Assembly (NCBI GenBank): GCA_009760885.1
Contig: CM019702.1
Span: 53,667,282 to 53,731,281, forward strand
Length of the DNA: 64,000 nucleotides
From: Achatina immaculata
Taxonomy: Eukaryota > Mollusca > Gastropoda > Stylommatophora > Achatinidae
Direction of reading: 5' to 3'
The position numbers and the translations under genes were made by a program. Of this stretch, positions 21,035 through 32,826 are shown piece by piece. The notes under the pieces were generated by a model, which was given only the letters and a program-made list of their open reading frames with translations, was not told where the DNA came from and ran no database searches. Every line of letters begins with the position of its first letter. Positions within the stretch are counted from its first letter, which is position 1.

Positions 21035-24000
21035 CTGAATAGGAACAAAAAACCCACACAAATTAATCATTCTCTTTCTTTGTTTCTGTGTTTTATTTCT
21101 TTCTTTCTTTCTTTCTTCAACTTTTTCTCAGCGTTCAAACCTGAATGATGTGTACACAAACCATCTCCAGCCAGAGACTCATAAATTGCACCCTGACTTG
21201 ACAAAATGTATTACACATTTTCCTTCTAACAAACAACAGGTAGGTGCCCTCAGAAACTATTAAGTCAAGTTCATATGTGGCTGATAATGGTGTTCCACAA
21301 GGGTCTATTCTTGGTCCTCTCCTTTTCACCATCTGCATCAATGATCTTCCACCTTAACTAAAAAAATCATCCTGTGACTTTTTGCTGATGACTCCACAGT
21401 TTACAGTAATGGCAATGTCTGTATTAACCTTGACTCAGCTCTTCAAATTGAAATAAACAGTTTATTAACTGGAATAACAACAACAGACTGCTCATAAACA
21501 TCAGCAAAACAAAATCCATGCTCATTACAAAAATACAAAAATTAACAAATACACCAACAACACTACAAATATATGCCGGAACTTCACAAATAGAGAATGT
21601 TAGTGAACGTGAAACTCTAGATCTCATGAATGACCACCTCCTCAGCTGGAGTCATCATGTAGACAATCTAACCAAACTCACTGTACAAAAAGTTTACCAA
21701 TTTACTAAAGTTAAACATTTTCTTGACATAGACACCAGAAGAATATATTACATATCTCAAATACTTGGACTACTGTTCCACAGTCTGTGATGATTGTTCT
21801 AAGTGAAACATGAAAATAATTTATTCACTTCAAAAACGAGCAGTAAGGCTTAAAGATGGCAATAATCATCATCATATTTTCTCTTTTATTTTTTGTCAAG
21901 ATTTGTTGTCTCTCCAGCTCTTCTCATACATTCTTCATTAGTTATTTTTGCTGTCCATGGGATTCGCAACATTCTTCTAATAAACCACATTTCTGCTGCT
22001 TCCAATGATTTTTCTGCAGACCTGCCTATTGCAAATGATTCACTTCCACATAACAAGACAGGTTCAGTATTGGATTTTAGTACTCGTTTTCTAACATTCA
22101 TTGATAAGCACGTGTTGGATAATATGTTTCTCATTCTCTGAAATTTAGTCTTTGCTTGGCTTATTCTGTTCCTAATTTCTATTCTGCATTTCCCATCTGA
22201 AGTTATTAATGCTCCAAGGTATTTGAATTTCTGCATCTGCTTTAGAAAAGTTCCGTTTAATTTTTTATTGCAAGTTGGTGGATTGTGTTTTTTATGTATA
22301 ACCATAGTCTCTGTCTGTTTGATGTTTAAAGTAAGACCTTTCTCCTCCCTTCGTTTACCAACTTTATCTAAGAGATTTTGCAGGTCTTGTTGGTTCTCAT
22401 CAATCAGTACTGTGTCGTCAGCATACCGAAGGTTGTTAATATTGTATCCTCCAATTTTATGCCTGATTCTGTGAAGATCGTTCTTAGAATATTCTCGCTG
22501 TATAGAGAAAAAATGTCTGGAGATAGTACACATCCTGATCCTACCCTTGTTGATATTTTCCAGTTCTATTTTCAACTCGAATTACTGCTTCTTTCTGCCA
22601 GTATGGATGTTTTATAATCGTCTATATTGATGTATTCAAGCATTTTAATAATTTCATTATGTTTCACCTTGTCCAATGCCTTGGTGTAATCAATGAAGCA
22701 TAATTAGAGGTCTTTCTGTACTTCTAAAGCTCTTTCTGTTAAGAATTCTTAGAAGTAGCTTCGTTATGTGACATGAGAGGTTGGGAATATAACCACTGTT
22801 GTAAATGCCATTCAATAACTTGGTTATTATTTTGATTCATATCGCCTCTAGTGCCTATATTTGTTTTACTGTTATATTATCAGGCCTAGTCGCTTTTCCT
22901 TTCTTCATGTGTTTTGACGGCATCTATGATTTCAACTTCAAGTATTGGTGTCTATCACAGTTTTCAGTATCTGGTGTTAATTCTGATCTGTCTCCTCCAA
23001 ATAGCTCACCGATGTACTCTGTCCACCTGTCCACAATGCCTTCTTTTCCCAATAACATTTTACCTTCTTTTGATTTCAGCCAAATTTGGTATATTTTGTC
23101 TTCCTGCCTGTGAGTTCATTAATTTCTTTGTGCATGTATTTGTCGTTATTAAGGAAGTCCTCTATTTACGAGAAACATGCAGTACATATTACAAATAAGG
23201 ACAGACTTCTTGTTATTCTACCCCTCAAGAAGAGATTTCTTTTCAACAAGGTCAAGTTCTTCTTCTTCTTCTTCGTTCACTTCTACCACCAAAAACCGCA
23301 CTGTGAACCTACTGAATTCACGCATGTGGTCCTCGTTAGGTCCCTTGGTCCCCTGTGTGGTCCAAAATAGACCACACGAGTTCCACGAAAGGACCACAAG
23401 GGGTTCAGAGTATCACAGTGCTTTAGCCTGTATTCTTGGTGGGTCTCGGAAGCGGGATTGCGTGACACCGTGGTTTTCATTGCACCAGTTTGGTCTAGGG
23501 TTGGACTTTCTCACCGGAAGACCTCGACGTGTTTGGAATATCAGTGCATCCCCGCTGGGTGAGAGGCGTTAGCCCACCCAGGCCAGAGTTGGACTTTCTC
23601 ACCGGAAAACCTCGACGTGTTTTGAGATACCCGTGTATCACCGCCGGGTGAGAGGTGGTTGCCCATCCAGTCCAGGGTTGGACTTTCTCACCGGAAAACC
23701 TCAGCGTGATTAGGATACGCAGACATCCCCGCCGGGTGAGAGGTGGTTGCCTATCTAGACTTCCCTGGTCCAGTGTCTCCGACTTCAGCATTTTGCGGTC
23801 GTGGCCGCTACCCTTCCTAGTTGTGACCAGGACGGAGCTTTTGTCCAGGAGGACGAATCCTCGCCACTAGTGACTTCTACCCCTGGGTTGAGCCGGTTTA
23901 GGCATTTCCCAGTATGGGCATGTTTGGGACGGGACCGACCTCTAGGGCAGAGGTACTGTGACATTCATAGCCTTCAAAATTCACCCCTGGTATGAGCCGG

Positions 24001-27000
24001 TTTAGGCAAAATTCACCAGTATGGGTGTTTATCAGGCGTTACCGACCTCTAGAGCGGAGGTGGCATGACATGTCTAGCCATCGAGTTCCACCCCTGGTGT
24101 GTGCCGGTTTAGGCATATTTCACCAGTGTAGGTGTATTTCGGACGTAGGCGGCCTCTAGAGCAGAGGTGCCGTGGTATAGCTCTCGTAGCGATACTACTG
24201 GACATACCAGGTTAAACTTCACTTTCCACCACCTTTTCCCATCGGCGCCGCACAGCAACCTTTATTTCCGCATTTACTTCCTTAACCGGGAGGAGCTTCA
24301 CTCCACGCGCGGCATTTGAAAAGTCTCGCCAGCAGTGACTTAACCTCTGGGACAAGCCGGTTCATGCATTTCACCCGATATGACTGCACTCAGGACGTGG
24401 CCGACCTCCAGACCAGAGGTGCCGTGATTTGACTGTTTGCTTCGCTTTAATCTTTCAACCACCTTTTCCGCAGTGATGCTGCGCGGCAACCTCATTTGCA
24501 AATTTCTTCATTGGCCGGGAAGAGCACCGCTCCACGCACGGCAGCTGAAGATCTCGCCAACAGCGGCAGATGAGCTACCAAACGTGACACTCATCTACCC
24601 TAAGTAAGTGGTTTTCAGGCGCCAGATATTCGCCCTTGCCCCTTCTCCTGTCAGTTTAAACAGTTCTGCCACGGGAAGGCCAGGAGCTGGACTTGACTGC
24701 CAGAGGCTGTTTGTGGCGCATTTGCAGTCCTTAGAACCAAGGTCAAGTTAATTTATAAAATTCTATCGCACAATGCTCCACCCTATACGTGGTAGTTGTT
24801 CAAGTCCAACTCAACACACAGTTAGTGCTTAAGAAATTATATTCTCCCGAAACCAAAACTTGACGTATTTAAAAAATAAGCTTCTCTTATTCATCTGCCC
24901 ACCTTTGGAATGCCCTACCAACTTATATAAAACTTTCAAGCAATATTCGTTCTTATAACTTCAAACTTTGTCAACATTTGTCTGATATAGACTATATGCC
25001 CCCGTATGCATAGTTTAAACCATGGCTTGATGTTTCTAATTTTTAACAGCTTTTCTATAAATTTTAATGTTGAATGAATGAAAAAAATGTAAGTTTATTT
25101 CAAGCTAGTGGATAAATCAGAGTGTAGAGTGTATGGACAAGATATAATTTTATTATTTATTTATGTAATCATTTAATTGTGTCTTCATGGTTATTAATGC
25201 TCACTAATAAATGGTGAATGAGACTGAGTGAAATCTGTATAACGAAGGGCAGAATGTTAGATGGGCCTGCGTGACCAATTTTTAACCCTTTGAAAATAAA
25301 ATATGTTCGTTCGTTCGTTCGTACCTCCTGGCATTAATAGGCTTTGATTTAACATAGTATGCAAGCTGTCATACTGTCTTTATATTAGAGAAAACATCAT
25401 ATATATTTCCTTTGTAAAACTATTGAAACAATGAAGCAGTTCATTCAAGATCGGATTCAGATGTCTATTGCAATATTTATTCATCGAAAAAAGTATGTCT
25501 TAAAATGTGAGCACTTGTACGTGTACTTGCACTTCTATGAAATACCTGTAACTGCGAGCTATTGCTCTTTGCTGGCTATGCTGTAGACGTGTTGAGGCAC
25601 ATCATCGTATCGGCGTGGGAGCGTGTTTGGAAACCATTTTTTCAGTCCAAGAGTACAGCTAAAATGCATGGCGTGTGCAATGTGTCTTTAGCAGACTCAA
25701 TGGGGAATATGCCGATCCCTGTCCCGTTAACCAGGCTGGGATACCACGGAGAGGTGAGACAGGATTTTATTCAGTTATGGTTCGCTAACCCTGACGCTGA
25801 CAAGCTGATTGCCTCATCGGACAAACGTCTTCGCCATCTAAATTGTGAGGAGAATTTGTATCATTTTCAACTTCCTACAACATAACGTCATTTAAAAAGA
25901 CTAGAATAAACAGTCTGTAGTAAACACCACAAGTTGTACATGTATTTGTTTTTAAAGTCTAATATTCAAACCTTTAACGGTGCTATTATGCACAGACATC
26001 TTTCCAGGGTGATTGCTGCTGTGATCCAGCTGCTTATTCGGGTGAAGTTTACATGAGGTATTGTAAAGAGGAAGTAACAAACTTCTAGGGGCTCGAAAGG
26101 CAAGTCGGCTGCAATCAGTGATGGATTGAACATAACATTTAATCCCTCGAGTGTTATAAGTGATAGGAGGTCAGATACTGCTAGGCCTGTGAATGAACAC
26201 AAAATCATTAACTTCGTTAAAATATAATGTTAAGTAATTCTCTTACAAAGCAAAAATGAACTAACAAAAAATAAAGAAACATATAATCGAGATTGTATTT
26301 TAAAATTAAATCATAGAATAACACATGTCATATTAGCAATACTAGAAGGCAATATACTTTCCTTCCTGCCGAATGATTTTTTTTCTGATAAGAAAACGAA
26401 GATGAGTAACATTTATTGTATGTATAAGTGGTAATGTGTGCGACGACTACGTATGTGCAGTCAGTATATACAAATTATGAGCGAATAGGACCATATTCAA
26501 AAGTGTGTGAAACAAGCACGTATGCTATACTCTTTATTTTTTTGAAAAATGGTGACAAGAAAATAAATCAAAATTAGACTTTGAAATGTACTATTGGCCT
26601 TTAAAAATCTTGAGAAAATACGACAATCAAATGTTACAAGCACCAACACGATTATTCATCTCAAATGTAATATCGATCCTTATATATGCATGTGAATTAC
26701 GGAAAACAAGTACAGAAATATAAAACACATTATATACATTTGCCCCCGTGTGGTACCCGGGATCTGCAAAGAATAGGACCACTGTACCCTACCATGCATG
26801 ATCGTAAAAGGCGACTAAGGAGGGTTCAGCATAGGGCCAGCAACCCTATCTGGTAAAAAACTATCAGACTGCTACAGAAACAGAAGCAAGGGAAAAAGCA
26901 AATGCAGGTGGAAGGAGAAATGCTTATCAGGAAACTGAGCCCATGAAGGTTGTGGATGAAAGCCAGCCACTGGAAGTCCCCAGCCCGACTGCAGACCTCC

Positions 27001-30000
27001 TGGAACCTAAACAAAAGATGCAAATAGGCAGCTGGAATGTAAGAACACTAAACCAGACTGGAAAACTAGCACAAACCATCAAGGAAATGCACAGATACAA
27101 ACTAGACATACTAGGAATACAAGAAGCAAGATGGACAGGACAAGGCAGAAGGAAATTAACAACACAGCACACAGAAGATACAATAATATGGTCAGGTAAA
27201 GAAGATCTTCATGAAGGAGGAGTAGCATTGATTATAACAAAAGAAGCATCAAGAGCATTGCTGAAATGGACCCCAATAAATGAGAGATTATTATATGCAC
27301 GGTTCAACTCAAGATTCACGAAGCTGTCTATTATAGTTTGTTATGCACCAACAGAAGCAGCTGAAGAGGAATTAAAAGAAGATTTTTACAACAGCCTCCA
27401 AGCCACAGTAGAAACAATACCCAAGCATGATATGCTACTCATCTTGGGCGACTTCAATGCAAAAGTAGGTGAAGGAAATGAAGATAGAAGAAGAATCATG
27501 GGAAGAGAAGGAATCGGAGAAATAAATGAAAATGGAGAAAGACTGTGCAGTTTCTGTGAAGAAAACATGATGACCATCGGAGGGACAATTTTCCAACACA
27601 AAAACATCCATAAGGTGACTTGGAGGTCACCAGATAAGTGAAGGAAATGAAGATAGAAGAAGAATCATGGGAAGAGAAGGAATCGGAGAAATAAATGAAA
27701 ATGGAGAAAGACTGTGCAGTTTCTGTGAAGAAAACATGATGACCATCGGAGGGACAATTTTCCAACACAAAAACATCCATAAGGTGACTTGGAGGTCACC
27801 AGATAAAACCACAGAAAACCAAATCGATCACATACTAATAAACAACAAGTGGAAACGGTCACTACAAGATGTGCGAGCAAGGAAAGGAGCAGATATAGGA
27901 AGTGATCACAACCTTCTGGTAGCAAAAATAAAACTAAAATTAAGGAAAGCCAGAATCGGAGAACACAGAAAGATACATTTTGATACAAGAAAACTGTTAG
28001 ACCAGCAAACAAGAAATGAATTCTCAATAATACTTAAGAACCGCTTCAGTGTCCTACAAGATGAAGCAGAAATGTCCATATTAGAGTTCAATAAAACACT
28101 ACAGGAAACAGCAAAAGAGGTGCTGGGATATCGGAAAAGGAGAAAAGAGGAATGGATAAGTGAGACCACATGGGGAAAGATAGAGCAAAGAAAAGAAATC
28201 AAGAAAAAATTACTGAACACCAAATCACAACGGCTTAAAGAACGAGTTTTAAGTAATTATGCACAAAAAGACAAAGAAGTGAAGGAATCATGCCGTCAAG
28301 ATAAACGTCAATATTATGACAACTTAGCAGAAACAGCAGAGAAAGCAGCATATACAAATGACATGAAAACCATATATAAAATCACAAAGCAGATGACAGG
28401 TAACTTCAATACAAGATGTGAAAGTGCAGTAAGAACACAAAATGGACAACTGGTCAGTGGAGAAAGAGAAAAAATTGAAAGATGGAGGGAACACTTTAAC
28501 ACCCTACTAAACAGAACACAAGCAGCACAAGCAATAGATATACCTGAAGCAAAAGCGGAACTAAACATCAATACAGGACCAATAACAATAAATGAAGTAA
28601 AAGAGGCGATAAAGAAGCTAAAATCAGACAGGGCACCAGGTGAAGATGAAGTGACTGCTGAGATGTTGAAAGCAGAAGAAACAGAAACACCAAAACAACT
28701 TTGCCGGATATTACAACAAATTTGGGATTTAGAAAAAGCCCCAGAGGAGTGGAAAACTGGTCTTATAGTAAAACTACCAAAGAAGGGTGACCTCAGAGAT
28801 TGCGGGAACTGGAGAGGCATTACCCTACTGCCACTCACTAGTAAAGTATTTTGCAGAATAATCATCAACAGAATTGTACCAACACTTGAGGAAAAACTTC
28901 GGAAAGAGCAGGCAGGATTTAGGAAAGGAAGATCATGCATAGACCATATATTTGTACTTAGACAAATATTAGAACAGGCAAATGAGTGGCATAGCACAAC
29001 ATATGCATTATTCATAGATTTTGAGAAAGCCTTTGACAGTGTCAACAGAGATGCACTGTGGAAAATCCTAAGATGGCATGGCCTCCCCCATAAAATAGTT
29101 AATGTAATCAAAGCCCTATACGAGGGTTTTCAGTGCAAAGTTATCTGTGGAGAACATACCTCCAGCAGCTTTAGGGTACAAACAGGAGTGAAACAGGGAT
29201 GTGTACTATCACCAACATTATTTATCTTGGCAGTAGACTGGTTAATGAAGGAGGCAACATCAGACAAACGCAGAGGATTACAATGGACCCTTGACACAGT
29301 GCTGGAGGACCTTGACACAGTGCTGGAGGACCTTGACATTTGTCTATTATCAAGCAGTCACAAAGATATGCAAGATAAAATAAACAAGTTAACCCAGAAT
29401 GCAAACAACATAGGACTAAAGATCAATGTAGGAAAGACAAAGTTAATGAAGCAAAATGTGAACAACAGAAATGTACTCAGAGTAGATAACAAGTTAGTGG
29501 AGGAGGTCAACGAATTTGTATACCTTGGCAGCAGAGTAGTAGAAAATGGAGACAGCACAGAGGACATCAACAGCAGACTTACTAGAGCAAACCAGGCTTT
29601 TGCAATGCTACAGAATATATGGAAATCAAATAAACTAAGCATAAATATGAAAATCAGGATATTTAAGAGTAATGTTCTAAGTGTACTACTCTATGGAAGT
29701 GAATGCTGGAAAATCACCAAAACCATAGAAAACAAGTTGAGTTCGTTCCAGACTAAATGTTTACGTAGAATTAAAAAAATATTTTGGCCAAACACCATAA
29801 GAAATAACATTTTATTGGCAGAAATGCAGATGAAACCACTGACAACAATTATTGAGGAAAGACGCTGGCGATGGTTGGGACATGTGCTCCGAATGACTGA
29901 CAACTCACTACCAAAAATAGCACTAAGATGGACACCACAGGGGAGCAGAAGTAAGGGTAGACCAAAAGAGACATGGAGAAGAACAACAGAAAGGATGTTG

Positions 30001-32217
30001 AGCAATAGAGGGCTCACCTGGGCAAGAGCAGAAAAAAAGGCGAAAGACAGGCATTTGTGGAAAACCCTTGCGGAAGCCCCATGTGCCCTGGGCACTTAAG
30101 GTTCAGAGAGAGAGAGATATACATTTGAATGTGTAAGGAAACTAATCTATATACACGGGAACGAATTCAAGACCAAGGAAGAGTTCAGGAAGATGAGCGC
30201 ACATAAACATGTCTGATCAGTGATTAAAAATAAAACACATAAACATATATCGTCAACGTGATAATTAATCAGATAATCCCCAAAAATGAATCAAATGGGG
30301 CATAACATGACGAAGAAAAAAAAGCCAACCATGTGAAAGTCCAGACATTAAACTGTTGAGAGAGACTGAAAGTGGTTGCACGAGAACCCTTGATGAAGTT
30401 GAAAAACTCGACCAAAACAGAAGAACAACACGACAAACTACAGTGCGAGCCATACGTCCCGTTTAACAGCACGGGGATAATGTAATACATATGATGTTTT
30501 ATCACTTGTTATGAGCTTATTATGCTATATTTTGTAAACGCCAGTGTTAATATTAAAATACATTAGTATGTTGGAATCGGCGCGTACACTGGTCGGCCAT
30601 TGCGATCAGATGACACTTGAAAGCATCTACGCCCAACACTCTGGTAACAAACATTCAAGCTAGTTTCAGATGCACATTTTACGTAGCATCGACGAAGATT
30701 CTGAGATAGAGATCGGAGACTTTCATTCTGAGAGCAGTTTGACTATTTGCTACTGGAAAGATAGGAAGTGACTGGCTGCGGCGAAGTGCAAGCAACGTCG
30801 TCTCGTTCTGTTATAACAGGGACTTGTCCTTGATATGGTTGAATATGCACTGGTAATCCTTACTCTCATTCAGACTCAGATGGAGTGACTAGAAAGGACA
30901 CAGAAAAACAATGTGAACCATACTTTGGTGCACAAAAGACACACCGTGCAGTTCTCTGAGCTAATTATCTTTCAACCATGATGGGCAGATCAAGAATTTG
31001 CGGGATCATGAATACCTCCAAGTCAGTGCAGACAAACACCGCTCATTGCACAGCGAGGTTATGAGTGAACAAGGGTCTAGATCAATTAGAAGAAATTCCC
31101 GGATGAGTAAGCAGAGGACATTGTTCAACAGGTCTGTCCACTTGAAGGCATAGAACTAGGTGAGGAAGGAACGGGTTTTCAGAACACATCAGATTGGATA
31201 GGGAAAGCAAGGGCAAAATCCAGTGTTAGTGGAAGCAGAGGTTGAGAACTTGATTTGCCGAGAATTCTTCAGAGTATGATGTGGTCATCTAAACAGACGG
31301 GTCTGTTGCCAGACAGAGCGAAGCGCTTGCATTGTTAGGGCCCAGGTTGCGGGGGGGGGGGGGAAACAGTGGTGCAAGACAGTGGTGCTTTGATCACACT
31401 TAGCCTGACTATGGGGGCCATGGCAATAACATGACATGGACCTTGATCCGGGCTGAATTATCATCGACTCCAGGAATATACTCAGGAAGGTTGAGTCGAG
31501 TTAGGGGTCACTGAGGAGGTCACGGTTGATACAAATATGCCTTTTTGTGCCAGGTCATAAGTTGGAGTGAGGTAATGAATGAGCGGACATTTTTGTTTCC
31601 ATGGATACAGTTGAGGGTGGGTGAACAGGCAAGGAACCTGGCTAATATTCTTAAGGCCCCCAGAGAAAATGTCGATTAGTCGAATTCAAGAACCAGTTTT
31701 GAATCTGCAACTATGAACAGAATGCTGGAACATAAAGTCGAAGGTGGAGTGGCCAGACATGAGCGTTTCAGTAGAAACCAAAGAAGATGTAATAATCAAC
31801 ACCGGACTATCATTGTCTGCAGCCAAACAAACACTGGTGGAAATATTGAAGATGTGTTCGGAGAGATTCTGGACTAGTCTTCTAAAGTGCAGTGAGAATG
31901 ATCAATGAAATAACTAACTAAATAAATAAAACACATTATCACTTTTTTGTATTTTTCGAAACGCTTATGCTTTTCTTACCGATTAGACTGATGCTGACAG
32001 AATCTTTAAATTCCTGCTTGATGAAACAAACGATATTGATGATGTTTGTTACAATGCCAAAAATATCAATTATCTGACACAACACTTCGTAGACTACCCA
32101 CGTGAACATTAGCACTGCTTCATCACTGATTCCAGAGGCATCATTTATTTTCTGATGCAGAGATTTTGATTCCTCCAGTGACTTGATGATAAATGTTGAT
32201 TCAATTTTTACTTCCAT
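20345..32217 (-). CDS. GPCR-2: rhodopsin-like chemoreceptor (three exons, 380 aa)
   Basis: The joined exons 31980-32217, 25972-26186 and 20345-21034 give 1143 bp, one open frame. The start is the Met shared by all three paralogues (MEV/MEI); an in-frame Met lies four codons upstream. Seven hydrophobic segments lie at about residues 35-66, 78-99, 114-147, 160-181, 217-239, 267-294 and 303-330. Class A signatures are LAVSD in TM2, C116 at the top of TM3, ERC (141-143) in place of DRY, CFAP (280-283) in TM6 and [10 protein letters not shown] (321-330) in place of NPxxY. The second extracellular loop has an NKT glycosylation site and no Cys. The best family match is the gastropod chemosensory receptor group; an orphan peptide receptor remains possible. 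The ligand is unknown. The tail extends 25 residues past that of GPCR-3 because of a homopolymer difference. Confidence 0.88.
21860..23150 (-). mobile_element. RTE-like LINE fragment with (GAT)n tail, nested
   Basis: The minus-strand frame 22575-21886 reads RHKIGGYNINNLRYADDTVLIDENQQDL (RT palm, YADD), then FKYLGALITSDGK and [20 protein letters not shown]. Farther upstream on that strand, the 22800-23120 region encodes the pre-RT linker ([15 protein letters not shown]). Its 3' tail is a short ATC run at 21867-21875. It also lies in unit B (41765-43195), so the insertion predates the duplication. Confidence 0.85.
23259..24737 (-). mobile_element. GC-rich retroposed repeat cassette (unclassified)
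   Basis: Flanked by a perfect 12-bp duplication caaggtcaagtt (23247-23258 and 24738-24749). The empty site, with one mismatch, is at about 43286-43297 in unit B. At its left edge is (CTT)n, so on the minus strand it ends in a (GAA)n tail, as expected for target-primed retroposition. The body is markedly GC-richer than its surroundings. It holds three ~88-bp units (ttggactttctcacc at 23501, 23589, 23678), four units around a gagccggtttaggca core (23890, 23994, 24101, 24354), and two copies of a ccgggaggag...ctcgcca module. No RT or other protein is visible. Related loci are 56600-57010 and 61598-62340. Confidence 0.75.
25562..25885 (+). other. open frame antisense in GPCR-2 intron 2, unrecognised
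   Basis: A 107-codon open frame, without an ATG at its first codon, lies 86 bp beyond the donor side of exon 2 on the opposite strand. It is more GC-rich than the rest of the intron and reads [31 protein letters not shown]. The counterpart at 44173-44400 keeps most of the peptide but shifts frame after ANPDVWQ. I do not recognise it. It may be an old element or exon relic. Confidence 0.25.
25972..26186 (-). CDS. GPCR-2 exon 2
   Basis: 215 bp between acceptor attcacag|GC and donor AAAG|GTTTGAA. It encodes TM2 and TM3 through IIAPLK. It differs from GPCR-3 at three residues. Confidence 0.9.
26632..30480 (+). mobile_element. old LINE tail relic split by the large LINE
   Basis: 26632-26742 ([21 protein letters not shown]) and 30128-30480 (NEFKTKEE..., then MTKKKKPT and LDEVEKLDQNRRTTRQTTVRAI) form one decayed C-terminal LINE tail. 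It is related to the fragments at 15240-16116 and 54530-54955. In unit B it is continuous at 45170-45640. Confidence 0.65.
26743..30116 (+). mobile_element. 3.37-kb APE-type LINE, defective
   Basis: Bounded by the 11-bp duplication atatacatttg (26732-26742, 30117-30127). The empty site is in unit B near 45290. Frame 26943-27641 encodes an apurinic-type endonuclease (QIGSWNVRTL, DILGIQEARWTG, LILGDFNAKVG). Frame 27667-30099 (810 codons) encodes the linker and reverse transcriptase (GFRKGRSCIDHIF, YALFIDFEKAFDSV, GVKQGCVLSP) and the C-terminal RRWRWLGHVLRM. A 169-bp direct duplication (27469-27637 and 27638-27806) puts the two in different frames. The catalytic YADD/FADD motif is missing: the DTVLEDLD block is repeated and runs straight into ICLLSSS near 29335. 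It ends in (GA)n. It appears young but non-autonomous. Confidence 0.92.
30481..31938. other. conserved intron 1 segment, no gene recognised
   Basis: Collinear with about 45690-47060 in unit B. Stops in all frames and a G-run at 31351-31363. On the minus strand there are scraps of open frame without a recognised family. It may be an old element relic. Confidence 0.5.
31980..32217 (-). CDS. GPCR-2 exon 1
   Basis: 238 bp, ending ATCG|GTAAG. It encodes the 34-residue N-terminal domain and TM1. The first in-frame ATG is at 32229. I chose 32217 because that Met is conserved in GPCR-3, whose next upstream Met lies at a different, non-homologous position. Confidence 0.85.
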
Positions 32218-32826
32218 CATACAATCCATTATGTCATAAAGTGAATAAATGCACTAGATTAGTTCTGAGCAGGAACAATATGATTATTATTTCACCAGAT
32301 CTTTGTGCTGTAGTTTTATTTCTGTTTTCGTCTGTTTTTTTAAGCTAACTTTATTTACCTGCAAAAAGTATATTAATCACTCAATCTTCAAATTTACAAT
32401 ATTTAGAAAATATAATTTACATATATAGTATATGCCACCCTTATGAGAACTTATTTGTTTACTCTTAACCAAGTATGTCCTATCTTAGCACACATAGTCT
32501 CTCTTGTATACAAGTTCAAGGTTGTTTACCACGTCTTCAGAACATCCTTTTCTTCCTTGTCACTTTCAGAAGCATCTGAATGTCTTAGGACTATTCCCTA
32601 AGCTAATGTAGAACAGACGGGGTAAAATGCACAGGCCTGCACTTCTACGAGACTTACTTTTGACCATCACAAATCCGGCAATCAATTATCTGGTTCAGTG
32701 AGTTACCTGGCACTAATTTTCACCAGGTATCATGGGTCGCCGCAACTATCCGCCACTACCGTTCGGTGTTCCTACTGTTGTATCAGCTGGCTGTGACAGC
32801 TTTCAAACACCGGTATGGCACATGTA

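Larger units (their letters stand above)
21150..25325 (+). mobile_element. jockey/CR1-like LINE relic in GPCR-2 intron 2, with nested insertions
   Basis: Broken RT frames read [29 protein letters not shown] (with a gap), then [19 protein letters not shown] and [10 protein letters not shown]. The remainder resumes at 23155 with [17 protein letters not shown], the 3' block at 24745-25000 ([27 protein letters not shown]), and a terminus with a (TTCG)n tail at 25305-25322. A minus-strand LINE (21860-23150) and the GC-rich cassette (23259-24737) interrupt it. Unit B has the same relic at 41140-43875 without the cassette. Confidence 0.8.

Noticed and set aside
20550..21038. 162-codon plus-strand frame, and 40545-40955
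   Set aside because: These are shadows of GPCR exon 3 and follow its codon pattern on the opposite strand.
23495..23791. Minus-strand frame with repeated FPVRKSN-like peptide
   Set aside because: It arises from the 88-bp DNA units of the GC-rich cassette. The units differ by single bases that shift the frame between copies.
28314..29111. 265-codon minus-strand frame
   Set aside because: It is the antisense shadow of the LINE reverse transcriptase.
30481..31938. Possible DNA transposon or LTR element relic in intron 1
   Set aside because: Minus-strand scraps contain Cys and His residues, but I could not align any known transposase or polyprotein motif with confidence.
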